A DNA stretch of 6,774 bases from Candidatus Peribacteria bacterium (GTDB lineage Bacteria; Patescibacteriota; Gracilibacteria; UBA1369; LOWO2-01-FULL-3). Below are positions 5,709 through 6,774 of this stretch, one piece after another. Position numbers and translations under genes: made by a program. Each line of letters begins with the position of its first letter. The stretch's first letter is position 1. The notes under the pieces were generated by a model. The model worked only from the letters and a program-made list of their open reading frames with translations. It did not search any database and was not told the DNA's origin. The DNA lies in assembly GCA_943359415.1 (NCBI GenBank), contig CALRHQ010000046.1, forward strand, positions 1-6,774. Direction: 5' to 3'.

Positions 5709-6088
5709 GATAATTCAGAATCTCTAGAAGAGAAATAAGATTCCAATAAAACAGCAATAGCAACAAGCAAAAGTCCTGACCACCAAGTTAAGACTTTCAT
5801 CATTTGGAATGCAAAACAAAATATCGTAATAACACTCAAAAGAAGTGCCTGCCTGAAAGAGACACCAATATGTTTATAAAAGATTTCATTTCTATAAAGC
5901 CAAAGCCTGAAATAAAAACCAAAGACAGTAAAAGTACAAACAAGTGCAATAAACAAAGTAATAAAGAAAAATGGCAAAGCAATGCCCATAGACTCAACTG
6001 GACTAATTTTATTTACAACCACAATAAACCCAAACCAAGCCATTATTCCGGCCATACCTATGATTGAAATATATTTATTGTATGTCAT
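5705..6088 (-). CDS. Four-helix membrane protein, unknown function
   Basis: Seen: 127 residues with four likely membrane helices at about 5-26, 35-60, 78-96 and 101-117. A basic cytosolic-looking loop, RLWLYRNEIFYKHIGVSFRQ (61-80), divides the two hairpins, and the tail is short and polar (SSRDSELS). I recognise no named family. The overall form, with an FRQALLL segment and a WW before the last helix, resembles small membrane proteins I associate with Patescibacteria, but that is recollection, not a search. The start overlaps the end of the uracil-DNA glycosylase gene by 14 bases, so it is the distal gene of that operon. The site before the ATG is A-rich with only a weak AAGAA. Its stop overlaps the end of the convergent signal peptidase gene by four bases. 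Confidence 0.78.
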   Translation of the reverse strand: MTYNKYISIIGMAGIMAWFGFIVVVNKISPVESMGIALPFFFITLFIALVCTFTVFGFYFRLWLYRNEIFYKHIGVSFRQALLLSVITIFCFAFQMMKVLTWWSGLLLVAIAVLLESYFSSRDSELS

Positions 6089-6662
6089 TTTTTTCTTTTT
6101 TTATTTTTTCAAGGATTAAAGGTATTTTTTTGAAATCTTCAAAAAGCACTTCTTTCTTTCTAGGATCATACAGCGCAACAGCAGGATGATAAAGAGGTAA
6201 ATAAACTTGTTTTTCCTTCCAAAATCCTTTTGCCCTTTTTGCCTGACCGTGAACATCAGAAATTTTCAAATCCAACAAAAAACGTGCCATAGAATGCCTT
6301 CCAAGAGTTACAATAAGCAACGGCTTAATAATCCTTATCTGTTGCTCCAAATATGGCCAGCAAGCAGCTACTTCATCAGGCAAAGGATCTCGATTCTCAG
6401 GAGGTCTGCATTTCACTACATTAGATATGAAAACATCCTCTCTTGAAAGACCAATACTTTCAATCAACTGCGTCAAAAGTTTTCCTGATGCCCCAACAAA
6501 AGGCTTACCTTGTGTATCTTCATCTTTACCTGGCGCTTCCCCTATAAACATAATTTCAGCACTATAGCTCCCCTCCCCTGGCACAGCATTTTTTCTACAT
6601 TTATGTAGAGTGCATTTTTTACAAACGTTAATTCTATTTATAAGCTCTTCCGTTATCGTCAT
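6075..6662 (-). CDS. Family 4 uracil-DNA glycosylase, 4Fe-4S
   Basis: It removes uracil from DNA, left by cytosine deamination or dUMP incorporation, starting base excision repair. Seen in 195 residues: cluster cysteines C14 and C17 (CKKC), C85 (VVKCRPPENR) and C101 (AACWPYL); active-site motif GEAPGKDEDTQGKPFVGASG (41-60); and the C-terminal HPA motif (159-161). Both the length and the four-cysteine pattern fit the family 4 enzymes of thermophiles and many bacteria, not the cluster-free Ung family. Cys22, just after the first pair, is extra and not a known ligand. The ATG overlaps the upstream gene's TGA (ATGA), which fixes the start despite no Shine-Dalgarno sequence. It overlaps the downstream membrane-protein gene by 14 bases. 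Confidence 0.95.
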   Translation of the reverse strand: MTITEELINRINVCKKCTLHKCRKNAVPGEGSYSAEIMFIGEAPGKDEDTQGKPFVGASGKLLTQLIESIGLSREDVFISNVVKCRPPENRDPLPDEVAACWPYLEQQIRIIKPLLIVTLGRHSMARFLLDLKISDVHGQAKRAKGFWKEKQVYLPLYHPAVALYDPRKKEVLFEDFKKIPLILEKIKKEKNDIQ

Positions 6663-6774
6663 ACAGTTTGTTTTTTATCAAAAATTATTGTCAAAATAAA
6701 TAAAACAAAAAACACAAGAATCGAAACAAGAATATAAGGAAAAATTTGTTGAAATATTAAATCAAAAATTACTG
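6659..6774 (-). CDS. Partial gene, C-terminal 37 residues of a membrane protein
   Basis: Reading the reverse strand from the right edge, one frame is open for 37 codons to a TGA at 6661-6659. It ends in a clear membrane helix (IFPYILVSILVFFVLFIL) followed by a short charged tail, TIIFDKKQTV. The other two frames hit stops within a few codons of the edge. The TGA overlaps the uracil-DNA glycosylase ATG as ATGA, the same join seen twice in the neighbouring operon, which supports a real gene. No methionine occurs in the fragment, so it is the end of a longer gene outside the window. Its family cannot be told. Confidence 0.6.
   Translation of the reverse strand, partial: VIFDLIFQQIFPYILVSILVFFVLFILTIIFDKKQTV

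Noticed and set aside
6689..6694. Perfect TTGACA on the minus strand upstream of the uracil-DNA glycosylase gene
   Set aside because: It lies inside the open frame of the partial membrane-protein gene and has no -10 box at 15-19 bp spacing. The ATGA overlap already explains expression.
6677..6770. Two copies of ATCAAAAATT (6677-6686 and 6761-6770)
   Set aside because: Ten AT-rich bases recur easily by chance in this composition, and both copies are inside coding sequence.
1..6774. Alternative genetic code with TGA as glycine, as in some CPR lineages
   Set aside because: TGA ends gatB, the HEPN-like gene and the PH-domain gene at natural C-termini, and no conserved gene contains an in-frame TGA.

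Overview
The window is a compact, AT-rich bacterial segment with ten complete protein genes and one partial gene at each edge. No RNA gene, mobile element, CRISPR array or long non-coding stretch is visible. TGA ends several genes at natural C-termini and no gene needs TGA read as an amino acid, so the code looks standard. Small genes, tiny or negative spacing, few Shine-Dalgarno sequences, several small membrane proteins of unknown role and a cysteine-rich signal peptidase I together suggest Candidatus Patescibacteria (CPR). That assignment is an inference from style, not from a marker gene.

Layout. (1) At the left edge a partial minus-strand gene diverges from a plus-strand pair: a Trm9/ALKBH8-like SAM methyltransferase overlapping a WecG/TagA/CpsF glycosyltransferase. 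The 22-bp divergent gap holds a perfect palindrome carrying a TATAAT on each strand, placed so that both mRNAs would be nearly or fully leaderless. (2) From about 5010 down to 1669 runs a five-gene minus-strand operon: PH-domain membrane protein, membrane-anchored protein with a HEPN-like motif, shortened dephospho-CoA-kinase-like P-loop protein, GatB, and a one-helix membrane protein. The first three are joined by ATGA overlaps. (3) Signal peptidase I is transcribed divergently from that operon. (4) On the right, a second minus-strand operon has a partial membrane protein, a family 4 uracil-DNA glycosylase and a four-helix membrane protein.

The functions are mostly housekeeping: tRNA modification, Gln/Asn-tRNA amidation, cell-surface glycan synthesis, signal-peptide removal and uracil repair. 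No defence system or clearly new multi-gene system is evident. The points most worth a second look are the palindromic divergent promoter, the HEPN-like RX4H protein in the PH/kinase operon, the kinase with a reduced LID, the paired cysteines in signal peptidase, and the Trm9-like methyltransferase in a bacterium.
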